Shown here in pieces: positions 43,697-57,111 of a stretch of 64,000 nucleotides of DNA. The DNA lies in assembly GCA_051294375.1 (NCBI GenBank), contig CM119264.1, positions 1,223,923-1,287,922 of the forward strand, given 5' to 3'. The position numbers were made by a program, and so were the translations under genes. The DNA is from Paraspadella gotoi (taxonomy: Eukaryota > Chaetognatha). The notes under the pieces are model-generated. The model searched no databases, was not told where the DNA came from, and saw only the letters and a program-made list of their open reading frames with translations. Each line of letters begins with the position of its first letter. Positions within the stretch are counted from its first letter, which is position 1.

Positions 43697-46206
43697 TTAT
43701 CTCCACGGTCGCCAAACTTTATTCTTTTCTTTTTTCGATTCTCTCTCCTCCTCCTCCTCTTCCTCCTTCCTCCCTTTCTTCTCCTCCCTCTCCTCCTTCC
43801 CCCTTCTCTCCCCGCTCACACCCGACGACGACAACGACGACGACAACGACGACGATCCTGGCGACGTTAACGACGACGAAGCCGACGATTCGTTCTTGAC
43901 GTCGTCGTCGTCGTCGTCGTCGTCGTTTCTCGTCACTTCGACTTCCTCCGCTTCGGAAGTGGAATGAGTGAGAATGGAATCGTCTCCGCTGCTGAACCCG
44001 CAGTCCACCGGCGCCGCGGTTGATGCTGTAGGGGCTGATCGTGCTGCGGCGTCGAACGGCGTCCCGGCGCTGAACTCGGACGGCGTCGCGGCGCCCAACG
44101 ATTTGTCTTTGTCGTCGTCGTTGATGCAAAATCGACAAATTGATGGACAAGGAAGAAATTGAGATGTTTTCTGATGTAGCTGATGTAGCTGATGTAGCTG
44201 ACGCTGATGGGGAGGACTGAGAGCTTCGTCGTTGCTAAAGAGACTCTCGTTCTGATAGTTGTTGTTATTGCGGTTGTTGCTCCTGCTGATGCTGTTGCTG
44301 CTGCAACCAATGCTGCATCCAACGTTCGATGACGACGACGACGCCGTCACTCGATCTTTTCCTCTTCCGGCGCTAAAACGCAAAGCATGACGTGCGCGCG
44401 GCGTCACTCGCGGTCGCCAAGGGAGACGCTTGGTGGCGGGGACGACGACGCCGCCGCCGCCGCCGCCGCCGCCGCAGCCACGCCGCGCCGGAGCGACTCC
44501 TTGAACGATGACTTCTTCGCCGACGCAGTCGTCCTCGTCTTCTTCTTCCGACGTCGACGTTAACAGCGTCGGCACGCCGGTTCCGCCCATGCTGCCGACG
44601 CAAAGCGGCGCCACCGGCGTCGTTATAGGCGGCGTCGTGGGAAATTGGATTCGCGACGCCGAGGACATTGATGTCGCCGGCGCCAATAGACCCGGCGCCT
44701 TGGATTGCAGATGGCGTTGAACGCGATTGTGGAGATCGGCGTCTGCGTGACCTTGAGTGACCTTGAAGGGGGAGAAATGAGGGAGAGGAGGAAAAGGGAC
44801 AAAATTATACAAACAAAAATGTACAAACGAAATATAAATTAGACAATAGACATTCATCGAACAGATTACGTTAAAAAATGAACGGTTTGAATAATAAACA
44901 AGACTAAAGAATGATACGAATGAAGAATGAAATAATTGAGGGACGAGATGATTTAAAAATTGTAAGATTAAAAAACATAAGATTTAAAAATGACAATTTT
45001 AAAGAATGACAAAACAAACAAATGACTAGACATAGGTAATGACAAGAATGATCAATGAGGCCAAAAAAATGACAAGACCATTGAATGAACAGACATAAGT
45101 AATGATAAGACCTATGAGGCCAAACAAGGCTAATAAACGAGCAGACAAATGACAAGACAAATAAATGAGCAGACAAATGAGACAAATAAATGAGCAGACA
45201 AAAGACTAGACAAATAAATGAGCAGACAAAAGACCAGACAAATAAAGGAGCAGACAAAAGACCAGACTGACCTGCGAAGCCAAAAATGTGTCGACGACTT
45301 GAATTCCTTCAGCGAATCCGAGATAAAAATTGGCCAACATTTCTGACTCTTTGATCGGAGGAGGAAGAGGAGGAGGAGCGTATGGGCTCCCTGAAATAGA
45401 ATTAGGGGATTGATTGATTGATTGATTGATTTGTTTATTTTATTGATTTATTGATTTATTGATTGATTGATTTATTTATTTATTTATTTATTTTTGGAAA
45501 ACCCCCAAGCCTGGTTCCAAGCCCAGGACCCGTTCCATGGCTGCGAGAGGCGTTAAAGAAGTTGCGGATAGTCATCTTCAGCCCACTTAGCGCTTTATCC
45601 ACAATTATCCATTTTTAAAAAAGTCAGAACATAGTATATATTTAATTATTATTTTACATCATGTGACTGCTACTTGAACATTAAGGCAGAAAAATATTTA
45701 TCACTTTTTATCATTAGGAGCCCTGTAATACAAAATACTTTCATCCTTTAAATACTTAAACGATTTTTACTATAACTTTTTAACTAGTGAAGCATAGTAT
45801 AACATTGAAGCATTTATATATTTATCAATGCATAGGCAAAGAAAAAATCATCAACATCATCATTTTTATAATTTTTGTTACTTTTAACCGATAAAACATA
45901 TTAATTAATATTAATTTTATTTATATTACAGAACTATTAGTTATTACTTATCGAACATATGACTTAACCTTGAGCAGCAGCCTTTCCGGCCTGATGTTGC
46001 TTGAGACAGTTGACGGTCAATTCCAGCAAATCTGCCTTCTCCAATTTAGAATATCTCGCTGCAGCCTCGTCGTATCCGCCGCCGCCGCCGCCGCAGCTAG
46101 CCTCCCGCCCGCAGAGGGTCTTCAAGACGATGTCCCGCAACTGACTCAAATAGTTATTGATACGCGCTCGGCGTCTTTTCTCCATCAACGGCTTGTTATT
46201 GCTCAT
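43697..46206 (-). CDS. HES (Hairy/E(spl)-type) bHLH-Orange transcriptional repressor, 473 aa
   Basis: Nuclear bHLH repressor of the Hairy/Enhancer-of-split family, typically Notch-responsive. Exons 45969-46206 (bHLH), 45272-45390 (Orange domain start) and 43697-44761 (rest) join in phase, giving 79+40+354 codons. Seen: a basic region with the family proline (KPLMEKRRRARIN), helix 1, a loop enlarged by a Gly run (CGGGGGGYDEAAARYSKLEKAD), helix 2, an Orange domain (NFYLGFAEGIQVVDTFL ... DLHNRVQRHLQSKA), then about 330 residues of low complexity (poly-Gly, poly-Ser, Asn and Asp runs, a Lys/Glu-rich end). The Groucho-recruiting WRPW is present but followed by one Arg (VWRPWR). It is longer than most HES proteins. 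ATG at 46206 is the first start before the basic region. Confidence 0.93.
44935..45268. repeat. 28-bp minisatellite abutting a HES 5' splice site
   Basis: Units like agacaaataaatgagcagac plus aaaagacc begin at the donor of exon 45272-45390 and decay with distance into the intron. Confidence 0.88.
45495..45610 (+). mobile_element. SINE-like repeat S1, 3' part
   Basis: aagcctggttccaagcccag and gttccatggctgcgag match other S1 copies. Located in HES intron 1. Confidence 0.6.
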
Positions 46207-46499
46207 GGTCGATGTTTTGATGTCTTCGTTGGCGGAAATTCGTAGCAGAAGAAATATTTATTTATCTTTAAAAGAGAACCTTCTTCAGCGCAGTTTAGGA
46301 CAGTTATGGACAGAATCTTTGTAAATAATTTTTTGCTTCGATATTTGATTTTTTTGATCTTTGATTTTTTTTTAAATTAGGATAGAGAAATTGCGAAGGA
46401 AGATAAGAAGGGAGAGAGAGAAAGAGTGAGAGGAGTGCAGAGAGGGAATGAATGGAGAGAAGTCGCCGTTTGAGTCGACGAGGAGAGAGAGAGAGAGAT

Positions 46500-46549
<50 letters not shown>

Positions 46550-46835
46550 AGAGGAGACAGAAGAGAGAGAGAGAGTGCCGCGATTTGAAATCTGAAAAAA
46601 AAAAGAAAATCGAGAACAACAACAACAAAATATTCGGAGTGAATGAACGGAGAAAATAATAAAGGAAAAGAGAAGAAAAGAAAAAAGAAAGGAAGAGAAA
46701 AAGAAAAGGAAAAAAAAATGAAGAGGAAAAAGCCAGAAAAGAAAAGGATTCCATGAGGCGATAATCGTGAATCGAGAGCGAAAAATCGTGAATGCGTGAG
46801 AATTCGGGATCCGAGATTCTCACAGTGAAAGAGAG

Positions 46836-47055
46836 NNNNNNNNNNNNNNNNNNNNNNNNNNNNNNNNNNNNNNNNNNNNNNNNNNNNNNNNNNNNNNNNN
46901 NNNNNNNNNNNNNNNNNNNNNNNNNNNNNNNNNNNNNNNNNNNNNNNNNNNNNNNNNNNNNNNNNNNNNNNNNNNNNNNNNNNNNNNNNNNNNNNNNNNN
47001 NNNNNNNNNNNNNNNNNNNNNNNNNNNNNNNNNNNNNNNNNNNNNNNNNNNNNNN
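46836..47055. other. Scaffold gap (220 N)
   Basis: Run of N upstream of the HES gene. Its promoter and any 5' UTR exon may be affected. Confidence 0.99.
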
Positions 47056-47113
47056 TTCAAAATGGGAAAGAAAGAAGAAGAGACATTATTTTTAGCAAAT
47101 CGTGTAAATCATG

Positions 47114-47123
47114 NNNNNNNNNN
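47114..47123. other. Scaffold gap (10 N) flanked by a direct repeat
   Basis: About 57 bp at 47056-47113 (ttcaaaatgggaaagaaaga...) recurs at about 47352-47407, suggesting a local assembly or repeat problem. Confidence 0.95.
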
Positions 47124-50100
47124 AGAGAGACAAAAGAATCCAAGGGACTTTTTCCAGAACAAAAATCCTTTTGTTGTCGATTTTTTTTATTATTATTTTT
47201 TCTTTCCAAATTCACTTTTCTTTTTTTATTTCAGACTAAACACTAAACCCATTTTTTCCGTCTCGTGTTTGAGTCTGGCAACGAAAGCAACATTTTGTTG
47301 TGAAATTCAAAAAAACAAATAATAGAAAAACGGGAAGAAATGTTTTTTTTTTCAAAATGGGAAAGAAAGAAGAAGAGACATTATTTTTAGAGAATCGTTT
47401 AATCATGACGCGATTCAATTACATTTTATCCTTATTTTAAAATTTTAAATTTATTAATTTCTTTTACATTCCTATTCCTCTTCTTCCTCATGTTTACTTA
47501 ATTTCCCGATGAGCTTACCGTATTTCAGTATTACAGTATACCCTACTGTTTGCCAGATCTGGCATAATTTCAGACATTTAGCCAGTAAAAAAAATGATTC
47601 TGGCATATAGCATACAAACAGGCATATGCAAATCTGAAAAACAATTTAAAGTTTTCTGATTTACAGCTTTGAACAAAGTATGAAAAACACTTCCTCTAGC
47701 AATATAAATCTGAATCAAATATCAATTTGCTAATTTTATTTTTAGTCGGATCTGCTTATTAGCAGATCCGACTCTATAATTTAAGCTTTGTCGGTCCGTC
47801 GGTCCGCCCCCCACTAACCCACCTCACCGTCAGGTGAGAGGAGGGCTATCGGCAGGCCTATAGGCCAGAGAGATATTAGAGTGGCACTAGGCATCTTTCC
47901 AGGAGGATCCTTACCAGATCCTAAAATGTCTTCGCTCTACAATCATATATGTCTCAGCCAATGACAACCAATGACCCGATCCTATAGCCAACGTCCCACC
48001 TTTGCCTGGCCGGGGGGGGAGCTCATTTTGAGCTCTTTTCTTACCTTAATTTTCACTACACTTTTACTTACTATCCCTCATTACTTATTCTTCCTTCAAT
48101 TTCAACCTTTATTTATTTAATTAATTAATTTATCATTTTTCATTGTTATTATTAGTTTAAATTTTAAGTCTGTTAATTTATTCTCTTTCCTTTTATCATT
48201 GTTGTACATTGTCCCATGTAAAGATTTTTTCTCTCTCTTTCTCTCTCTCCCATTCTCCCTCAATTTCAAATTTTCACCAACCACTCCTCCCCTTCTTGCC
48301 TTCACCTGTCTCACAATCTGACCACTATCCTTACTCAATTCTTTGTTGGAAACTCGTCGTCTTCTCTCTCTCTCTCTCTCTCTCTTTCTTATTTGTCAAA
48401 ATTAGAATGTTTGTTTTTTTATTTCTGAAATATTATGAACAAAATGAATGAAGCTCGTGTCATCAATGTTGCCGTCGATCTCTTTGTCATTATCGGCGTC
48501 GTCGTCGTTGTCGAGACATCTTCCGCGTCAAAGTACTGTTTATCTTCCTGTTGGGTGTAGTTTTTAGTTGCGCCGTGAGTACTCGCGGAGCAACTCTATA
48601 AGTCACTTTTTGGTCGGTCGGTCGGTATGTCTGTCCGTCGGTCTGTCCCACTTACGTTAAAAATTTCACTATAGTTGGTTGCTCATTTGTTAAGGCAAAA
48701 AAAACTCCAATCTCAGGGACTACTTGCGCCGCCTTCAGGAAATCCTAAAACTATAAGGAATAAAAGACGTAATTTTGATGCAGTGCATGTCAAAATACAC
48801 GGGCTAAGAAGGTTATTGTAGTCATTCATTCATTCATTCATTCATTCATTGTCACGTCTTGTCACGTAATGTCATGTCATGACATATCATGAGAAATACA
48901 CGTGATAAGATAGTCACAAATTGTAGTCGGGCGTTGCCCAAGTTCACCCCACCTGTGGGCTTGACACCTTCAGTCGTGACCCGGTGGCTCATTGAGTAAA
49001 GCCATCTGCTTTCAACCCCAACCCGGTACCTAACCTTCGGGACTAAGACGTAGTAAAATTTCTAAATTTCTCCTCGCCCACCAAAAAGACGGTTACAGGA
49101 TGAAGAGAGGGAGTCTGTAATTCCCGTTGCAAAACAGGCAAAAACAGACCACCGCCTGCCTCGCCAACAGGTGAGATGAGGTCAGTCGACAGGCCTGAGA
49201 GATATTTGAGTTGCACTTGGCCTCTTTCCGCCTGGGTCTCTACCAGACCCGTCCATGTCGCACTCCACCACAATAGCCTCTCAGCCTACGGCAAACCAAT
49301 GACCCGACCACATCGTCAGCATCCTCCATTGTTGACCCGGGGGGGGGCAGCTCATTTTGAGCTTTTTCTTTTTCTTATTTTTCACTTACTCTTTCACTTA
49401 CCTATCCCTCAACATATTTATTTCCATTTCATCTAAATTTCACTTCTTTATTTATTTTAATCTGAATTAATTTAATATTTTAGTTTAAGTCTGTTTACTT
49501 ATTTATTAAATTTACTATTGTTGTACATTATCTTATGTAATTTTTCTTACCAAATGCTAACAAATGTGAAATCCTTTCTGTCGTCGCGTTTTTGAATTAG
49601 AAAGAGTTTGAAGCAACGATTTTTTTTTAAACAGTGAAAATGTTTTTTTTTTCAATATCTATCTCTCTCTCTCTGGCCTAAACCTAACCTGTCTTCACCT
49701 CGACCTCTATCCTTTTCTCAAATCTTTGTTGAAAATTTTTCTCTCTCTCTTTCTCTCTCTTTCTCTCTCTCTCTCTTCCCTTACTCTCACCTAATTCTCA
49801 CTCTCTCTTCCTTTCTCTCCTCTCTCTCCCAAATATTTCTTGTGAAGTAAAAAACTGTTGACAATTCAAAAATGCGGATGAAGACTTGAATTAAAGGTTG
49901 AAACATGTTCACTGTTTAAAATCTGATACAAATATAAGATCAGTTTTAATAAGCTGTATAAACTTTATTAATTAGTTTTTTTCTATTTAGTTTCATTTAA
50001 CTTTAGTCCCAAGGGTTTTAGAAGTAAGACGACTCTTATTCAAACCTTGAGTACATCATATCAAGTTTCATTATAATAAATAATACAGCAAAATAAAATT

Positions 50101-51462
50101 ATTAAATATTTTATTGTTTTGACAAGGAATAACAAATATTTAGTATTAATATTAATATATATATATAATATATTAATTCATAGTAGAATTTACAAGTTCA
50201 TTTTGATTCTTATGAACAAATCATTTTTCAAGGCAGTTTTTTTGTATTTTGCTTCTCTCTCTTTCTCTCTCTACCTGACTTTTTCTAGAAAAATTTTACT
50301 TTAAAATGATTAGTTCATAAGAATCAAAATGTTGGCAAAAAAGTAAAAAAAAAATATATCTATAAATCCACCACGAATTGCTTAATACTAAATATTTTTT
50401 TATTCTTGTCAAAAAAAAGTTATATGCTTAATACTAAATAATTAACCCTCCTGTGCATATTGATGTTCTCTTCAACAATGAATAAAGAAATAATATTAAT
50501 TCTGAATTTTAACAGTTACTAAGAAACAAATCTTGTAACATGATTATTTTTTGTCTATTTAGAGCTATGATAGTTTTTTATGATACATATGATAATTATT
50601 TGTGATACAACTATAATATGACAATAAAAACCATTATATTTATAGTTGATCAAAAACTATTAATATTGCGTATTTTATCAGTTTTTGAGCGTCATTTCCG
50701 GTTTTGGACACGCCCACTATGGGTAAGAACATTTAAAAAAAAAAATTAAAATAAAACTTATTAATTATTGAGAGTAACTTAAAATTTAGGCAACTATTAT
50801 TTTTATAAAACTATTTTCTTATCTTGCAATTAAAGAAAAGAGAAAAATTCCATGTTGTAGTCAACGTCAACTTCCGGTCAATTGTGTCTAACGCAAAATC
50901 TGATTGAGGAAACCTTGTTAATCGTTTTAAGCACTTAAAATTATCCTAGAAACTGTACAGGATTGTGAAAATTTTCGACTGCATGGTTAAAAAAAACCAG
51001 TGTAATAAGTACAATAAGTATTCCCCGATCTAATACTTAAGGGAGTGGTCTTTTCATACAATTGAAACATTCTTTGAAATATTTTCCACTTCATTAATAG
51101 GGAAGCCAGGTACTCTGGTAGTGAATAAACGAGACTGTGAAAGAGTCTTGATTGAAAACTTGCAGGGACCTGCGATGTCATTATCTTGTAAGAGTGATGG
51201 AGGCCTTAAACCACCAAAGCCTGTCCAAAGTCAGGGGCAAGATAGCCTATTTATTAAATGAATGGATAATTTTTATATTGGTTGTACCAATTTCATTAAT
51301 AAATTGATTGATTAATTGACTGAATAATTAATTATTTATTAATTAACTGACTAAATGATTACTAACTGATTAATTATTTGATTAATTAATACATCTGTGG
51401 CGAATCCTAAATTCGCCTACCATATAGCTTGTGAAACTCCGATCATCCCATTTGCTTGGACA

Positions 51463-53735
51463 GCTATATATGTTCGATTAAAAGAGATATGAAAATAAAA
51501 CAGGTAAATTTGCTCATATTTCATATTTTGCAAAATATTAAAAAAAAATATTTTTAAAATATTACATAAAAATCGAGAAAAAACACTTGCTATTTGTTTG
51601 AAGATAAAGGTGCAATGTGAAGATCTAGTGGGTGTAGATAAAAAATTTTGAATGTTCCTTTGTCTTACAAAAGGCCTCTTGTTTTGTACCGCCCTCTAGT
51701 AATAGGGTCAAATACAAAGAAGATTTATAGTAGCCATAAGCCGATGAATTTAAATGCTAATGTATACAGCGTTAAAATAATCTATCATGACCATAGATTA
51801 TGGTATTAAAATATTTTTTGTCAAAATTGCTTTCTTCTGAGGGTACCCGCCAATTAAAAATATTATATTACTATGAAATTGGTAGCAACCAATAATAAAT
51901 TATCCATTCATTTAATAAATAAGCTATCTTGCCCCTGACTTTGGACAGGCTTTGGTGTTTATAGGCCGTCCATCACTCTTAAAGATAATGCATTAGCAGG
52001 TCCTACAAGCTTTTCATCATCAAGACTCCTCTCCACAGTCCTGTTTATTCACTCCCAGAGTACCTGGGCTTCCCTATCAATGAAGTGGAAATATTTCAAG
52101 AATGTTTCAATGTATGAAGACCACTCCCTTAAGTATTAGATCGGGGAATACTTATTGTACTCCGCACTAGCATCAAAAAATACAAGGAGCTAATTTTTAT
52201 GAATTGGGTACAACGCAATATAAAAAATTATCCCATTCATTTAATAAATAAGCTATCTTGCCCCTGACTTTGGACAGGCTTTGGTGGTTTAAGGCCTCCA
52301 TCACTCTTACAAGATAATGACATAGCAGGTCCCTAAAGCTTTCATCAAGACTCTCCTCACAGTCCTGTTTATTCACTCCCAGAGTACCTGGCTTCCCTAT
52401 CAATGACGTGGAAAATATTTCAAAGAATGTTTCAATTGTATGAAAAGACCCTCCCTTAAGTATTGAGCAAAAAATATTTTTAAAATCTTAAAATTTTTTG
52501 ATGGATTCTGATAGAGCATAAAAGTTAACAAAAAATATAATTAAGGCTTTTTAAAATTCTTTATGTTTCTTAAGTGAAAATATAGAAAAACTGATAAAAT
52601 CATCGAAAGATGATGATGATGATTGATTTTTTCAGTTTTTCTAATTTTTGACACACTTATCGTAAAAATATTTAAAAAAGAATCATACTTTGTGTAGACA
52701 ACTTTTTATGAGCTATCTGAATCTGGTCTTAAATTAAAAAAATCAAAAAAATTTTTTGAACCTTTCTTATCAATAAATAAATATTAAAAAATTAATTACT
52801 AGGGATATAGAGCCATATTAGAAATTTTTTGTCCATTGAAAGTATTCTTAAAAATGTCTAAATATATTCGTCTTGAGCATGTACTCACTCTAAATTTTTG
52901 ACTCACCCATTGAGTGCGGCTACCCTATTAATAGGACTGTTCTTTTGTTTCAGAAAAGATATACTAAAACTAAATTTCATTGTTTTTTTTGTTTTAAAAA
53001 CGCTCTTTTGTTTGTGGAACCACCTGGTTTATTAAGACCAAAACAGGCAAAAATTGGAAATGAGATTAAATGGTAAAAAAAAAACCTGTTTCACTAATTA
53101 ATTAGGCTTCTTTTTTCTTTTTATATTATTTTGAGTTCCGGGTTCAATCCCCTCATGGTCATGCTGGTTAAATTGTGATGGTGTCGGCACAAACTCGCTA
53201 GTGAGTTGGGAGATGCCTCACACCTCACGCATCAACATGTCCCTTCGTTGCCATAATCTTGCATTAACATTTATATAAAAAGAAAAGAAGCATAATTAAT
53301 TAGTGAAACAGGTTTTTTGTTTTACCATTTAATCTCATTTCCAAATTTTTGCCTGTTTTGGTCTTAATAAACCAGGTGGTTCCACAAACAAAAGACGTTT
53401 TAAAACAAAATACAATGAAATTTAGTTTTAGTATATCTTTTCTGAAACAAAAGAACAGTCCTATTAAATCTTCTTTGTATTTTGACCCTATTTCTACTAG
53501 AGGGCTTTACAAAACAGGAGGCCTTTTGTACGACAAAGAAACATTCAAAAATTTTTATCTACACCCACTAGATCTTCACTTGCACCTGCTCTTCAACAAA
53601 GTAGCAAGTGTTTTTTTCGATTTTTTTATTGTAAATATTTTTAAAAATAATTTTTTTTATATTTTTGCAAAATATGAAAATATGAAAATTTACCTGTTTT
53701 ATTTTTTTCATATCTTTTAATGACGACATATATGC
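51463..53735. mobile_element. Large foldback element with SINE loop and nested insertion
   Basis: Inner arms 52930-53126 and 53268-53465 are near-perfect inverted copies (aaaccaggtggttccacaaa in the right arm) around a SINE-like loop (53130-53265, gggttcaatccc). The right arm continues to about 53735. Its left partner is displaced to 51463-51732 (caggtaaatttgctcatatt, gatctagtgggtgtagataa). The intervening 51733-52928 looks like an insertion carrying two R1 copies and an R3 copy, with TTA at both junctions. Confidence 0.8.
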
Positions 53736-53956
53736 AAGAGAGACAAAAGAATTGAAGCAATATAGAAGAAAAAATCTTAAAAGTATAATGATCTCGCCAG
53801 AAGTAAAAAGTACTATAATCTAATTTGAATATTGCAGTAAGTCATAATTAAATGGAAAGTCAAACAAAAAATATTTGAATTGATATGAAACCAAAAAAAT
53901 GGACACACATTTCATCTTCCTAACTGCCTCACTAATGGAACTTGATTACTAGATAG

Positions 53957-54165
53957 TTGAAAGTTGAAAAAATTATGCAAATTAAAAAAATTATGCAAGT
54001 TGAAAAAATTATGCAAGTTAAAAAAATTATACAAATTAAAAAAATTATGCAAGTTAAAAAAATTATGCAAATTGAAAAAAATATACAAGTTAAAAAAATT
54101 ATGCAAGTTAAAAAAATTATACAAATTGAAAAAAGTATGCAAGTTGAAAAAAGTATGCAAGCTAA
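53957..54165. repeat. 18-bp-type tandem repeat (aaaaaattatgcaagtt)
   Basis: About 12 units of 15-18 bp. The frames encode KKLCKL-type repeats, an artefact of the unit. Confidence 0.92.
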
Positions 54166-54169
54166 ATTA

Positions 54170-56025
54170 TTATTTTAGTTTTTATAGGTTGTATTAATTA
54201 ATTAATTAATTACCGCTAATGATCGTGGGCGGATCCGGCATTGTTTGCTCAAACTTGTTTTTTACACTTTCATTACAATTCCCATTACAACTATTCCCAT
54301 AGCATGTTGAAACAACTTTACAAGTGCCATACACTCTGGAGTCAGTTTGTTGGTTGGTCTGTTTAAAAATTACTGCTGCGAAACACCTTTGTTTTACAGG
54401 ACTTGACCGGTGATATGGCTTGTCGCGCTATTCACAAAAAGTATCCTTTTTTTCCTCCTTTTTTGTTCTTATCTAAGTGATTTTTCATAAGCTCTAATAA
54501 TAATCACTTCTCTTTACTCTCATAACAGTTTTACATTAAATTAGCTATATAATTTGGCATAATATTTAGCATAGTAATAAAATGGCGATTTGTAGCCTAA
54601 TTTAGGGCGTTATCTAGTTTAAACCAGAAAATGAGACCTTGCTCATATCTGTATTAATGTTAGGGGGCAACATTAAGTTTAAAATCAGATTAAGAGAAAC
54701 ATACTTGAACTATAATAACTATGATTAGATGTGCTCATTCAACGCGTTCTTGCAATGACATGGCTACGAAAAGTGTCTGGTTCTAAATTTAATTTCACCA
54801 TCTATAAAACTTTGAAAAAAAATTTATGAGAACAACATAAAGTATTTATTGAATTTTCGGGGCGACTATGTACAGCGAAACAAGTCCTGAGAATGAGAAC
54901 AAATTTTGGGGAAAAAAGTCACTTTTTTTAATCGGAGGAATTCGAAAGAGTTTATATTTAAGAAAAATACATTGCTACTTTATATTGTAGTTAGACTACA
55001 TGAAACCCTATAGCGTTCGTCTCGAAAACCTCTTCCCAGTTGAAAAAAAAATTAAATTATATAAATATAAAGCAAAAAAAATGTCACGAATAATAAAATT
55101 GACAAAATTTGTCTTTTTTTTTTCAATGAACAAGCGATAATAATTAGAGCACTACGTACAAGGGGTGAGCGACTATACTCAAATCAAAAATATCTCAACG
55201 TTCTTATTTATTGTTAGTTTGATGTGTTTGTTTTTTGTTCGTTTGTTTTTTAAAGGTATGAGAATTTTTGTTTAATTCCACAAAAACGAAATATTGTTGA
55301 GAAGCAAAGTTTATTTTTTTAAAAGATCATTTGAGCTAAAAAAAACCTATGAAGGCGATTAAGATGATGACCGAGTTTATACATAAATTAATTTAATACG
55401 TAATACGTTTATACTTAATGAAAACTTGACATTAACTTAATTTCTATCTACTCAAGATAATTAACATCAAAATAGGTACAAATATTTTTTTTTCCTGAAG
55501 AACAGCGATTTTTTTCAAAATTTAGTTATAATACGAGAACTAACAATTTTATTATTCCAGTTTAAATAATTCGTTGAAAACAAAAACAATAGTTTTTTTT
55601 CGTAATATGTATCTAATTTTAGTAACGAGTACTTTGTCCTCGGGGTCATCAATAAAAAAAAAGAAAATGTTAGAACTATATAGTCTATATATAGTCTATA
55701 TAGTTTATATCACGCACAAAAAAAAAAAGAATTCTTAAATGACGATGATGACGACGATGAAAAAAAATATCGCGGCGGACATTTTGTTTTTGAGAATCTA
55801 CATGCTTTTTATTTTGTTTGTTTGTTTGTTTGTTTTGATTTTCGATGTCATTGAAACCCAAACTCGAATGAGACGATAGAGAAGAAAGGGGGGGGGAGTT
55901 GAACGAATAATAGAGAAGAATAGAAAGGAATAAAAAAAAGAACGAGAGGAAGAAATGAGAAAAATTGAAAAGAATGATTTAAAAATATAAGATATACATG
56001 AGAGCGGGGCTCTAGGTTATGAACT
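54170..56025. other. Intergenic AT-rich DNA, nothing recognised
   Basis: No gene. A short segment at 54222-54262 (ggcggatccggcattgtttg) recurs near 61621-61665. (TTTG)n at about 55815-55835. Confidence 0.55.
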
Positions 56026-56028
56026 CTA

Positions 56029-56743
56029 TACAGAAGGTTTCATATTATAAAATGAGGTACCCCTTTTTTGTGACCAGAACTCGTTCTGAGAAAACTACTG
56101 GACCAAATTTATTGAAATTTGGAATGAACGATCCCTATGTGAATAAAAATAGAATTTCAATATTTGACCGCTGAGCCGAGATATGGGCCCCCCGGGGGTC
56201 ACCCATGGGGGCAAAAAATGGTCAAAATTTTTTTCCAATTTTTTTATTATTTTTGTTTTGAACAGTTGCACAGACGTTTACTCTTCCACAGAAACGTATT
56301 TATTACTTCAAAAATATTAATTTACCTTAATTTTTAGCTTCATAAACATCAGCAGTTAAAGTAAGATTTGGAATAATTTGGTAAAATTGGAAGTAAAACG
56401 ATGAACCATGCATCTTCAACCTTGCTTAATTATTGCAAATTTATCAATTTTTAGATCTAAAATATTTTTTTCTTATGTTTAAAATGTCAATGTAACTGAT
56501 GCTACTAAAAAATTTTGAAAAATGAAAAAAAATTTAACATTTTTTGGCTCCCCAGGGGTCAACCCCCAGGGCCCAGTATCTCTTGTCAGGGGTTGAATTT
56601 AAAATTCGCCTCGATAGTTCCATTTATATAATCATTAGCACTCTAAATGTAAAATTTCTTTAAATTCAATCGGGTAGTTTGGTGGGAACAGATTCTGGTC
56701 ACAAAAAAGGAGTACTACATTTTATAATATGAAGCCTTCTGTA
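56029..56743. mobile_element. Mariner/Tc1-like MITE, 715 bp
   Basis: Terminal inverted repeats of about 50 bp: TACAGAAGGTTTCATATTAT...ttttttgtgaccag at the left, and the complement ending ataatatgaagccttctgta at the right. Flanked by TA on both sides, as expected for Tc1/mariner insertion. No transposase frame inside. Confidence 0.85.
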
Positions 56744-56959
56744 TAATTTGTTATGTAACTTCAGTTGTAATGCTTCCTCTGAAAAGCGTGGTAAAACCCA
56801 AAAAGAGGCCTACATTTAAAACAGAATTTAAACCAATGGGATATAAAGGAATTTACTACTATATGCAAATGAGATTGATTAATTCAATCTCAATTTAAGA
56901 ATTTATCTCTTACATGAATTTAAAGTAACAAATCCCCAAAGAATGGGCAATAGAGAAAG

Positions 56960-57080
56960 ATTAGAAAAGAAAAGAAAAGAAAAGAAAAGAAAAGAGAAAA
57001 TAAAACGAAAGTAAAAACTCGTCAAGCAACTCGTCTAGCAAAGGATTAAAGGAGTTAAAAAAATAAAAAGAAAAGAAAAG

Positions 57081-57105
<25 letters not shown>
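56960..57105. repeat. (AAAAG)n pentamer tracts
   Basis: Two aaaagaaaagaaaag blocks (about 56965-56995 and 57065-57103) within a diverged tandem duplication of cgtc(t/a)agc..caaaggatt. Confidence 0.9.

Positions 57106-57111
<6 letters not shown>

Larger units (their letters stand above)
46207..51460. other. Intergenic repeat-rich region, no gene seen
   Basis: Contains two N gaps, a dispersed repeat pair (47830-48210 and 49165-49540: ccgggggggg..agctcattttgagct, ending ttgttgtacatt), the TCGGTCGG repeat (48570-48815), S1 (48940-49045), CT-rich tracts at 48362-48384 and 49740-49830, and an R1 copy (51040-51300). No supportable CDS. Confidence 0.55.

Noticed and set aside
43578-43967. Plus-strand open frame over the HES last exon
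   Set aside because: It is the antisense shadow of the HES exon, caused by trinucleotide runs open in many frames.
53912-54197. KKLCKL-repeat or FFNLHN-repeat proteins
   Set aside because: Both strands and several frames are open because the tandem unit lacks stops; no exon signals.
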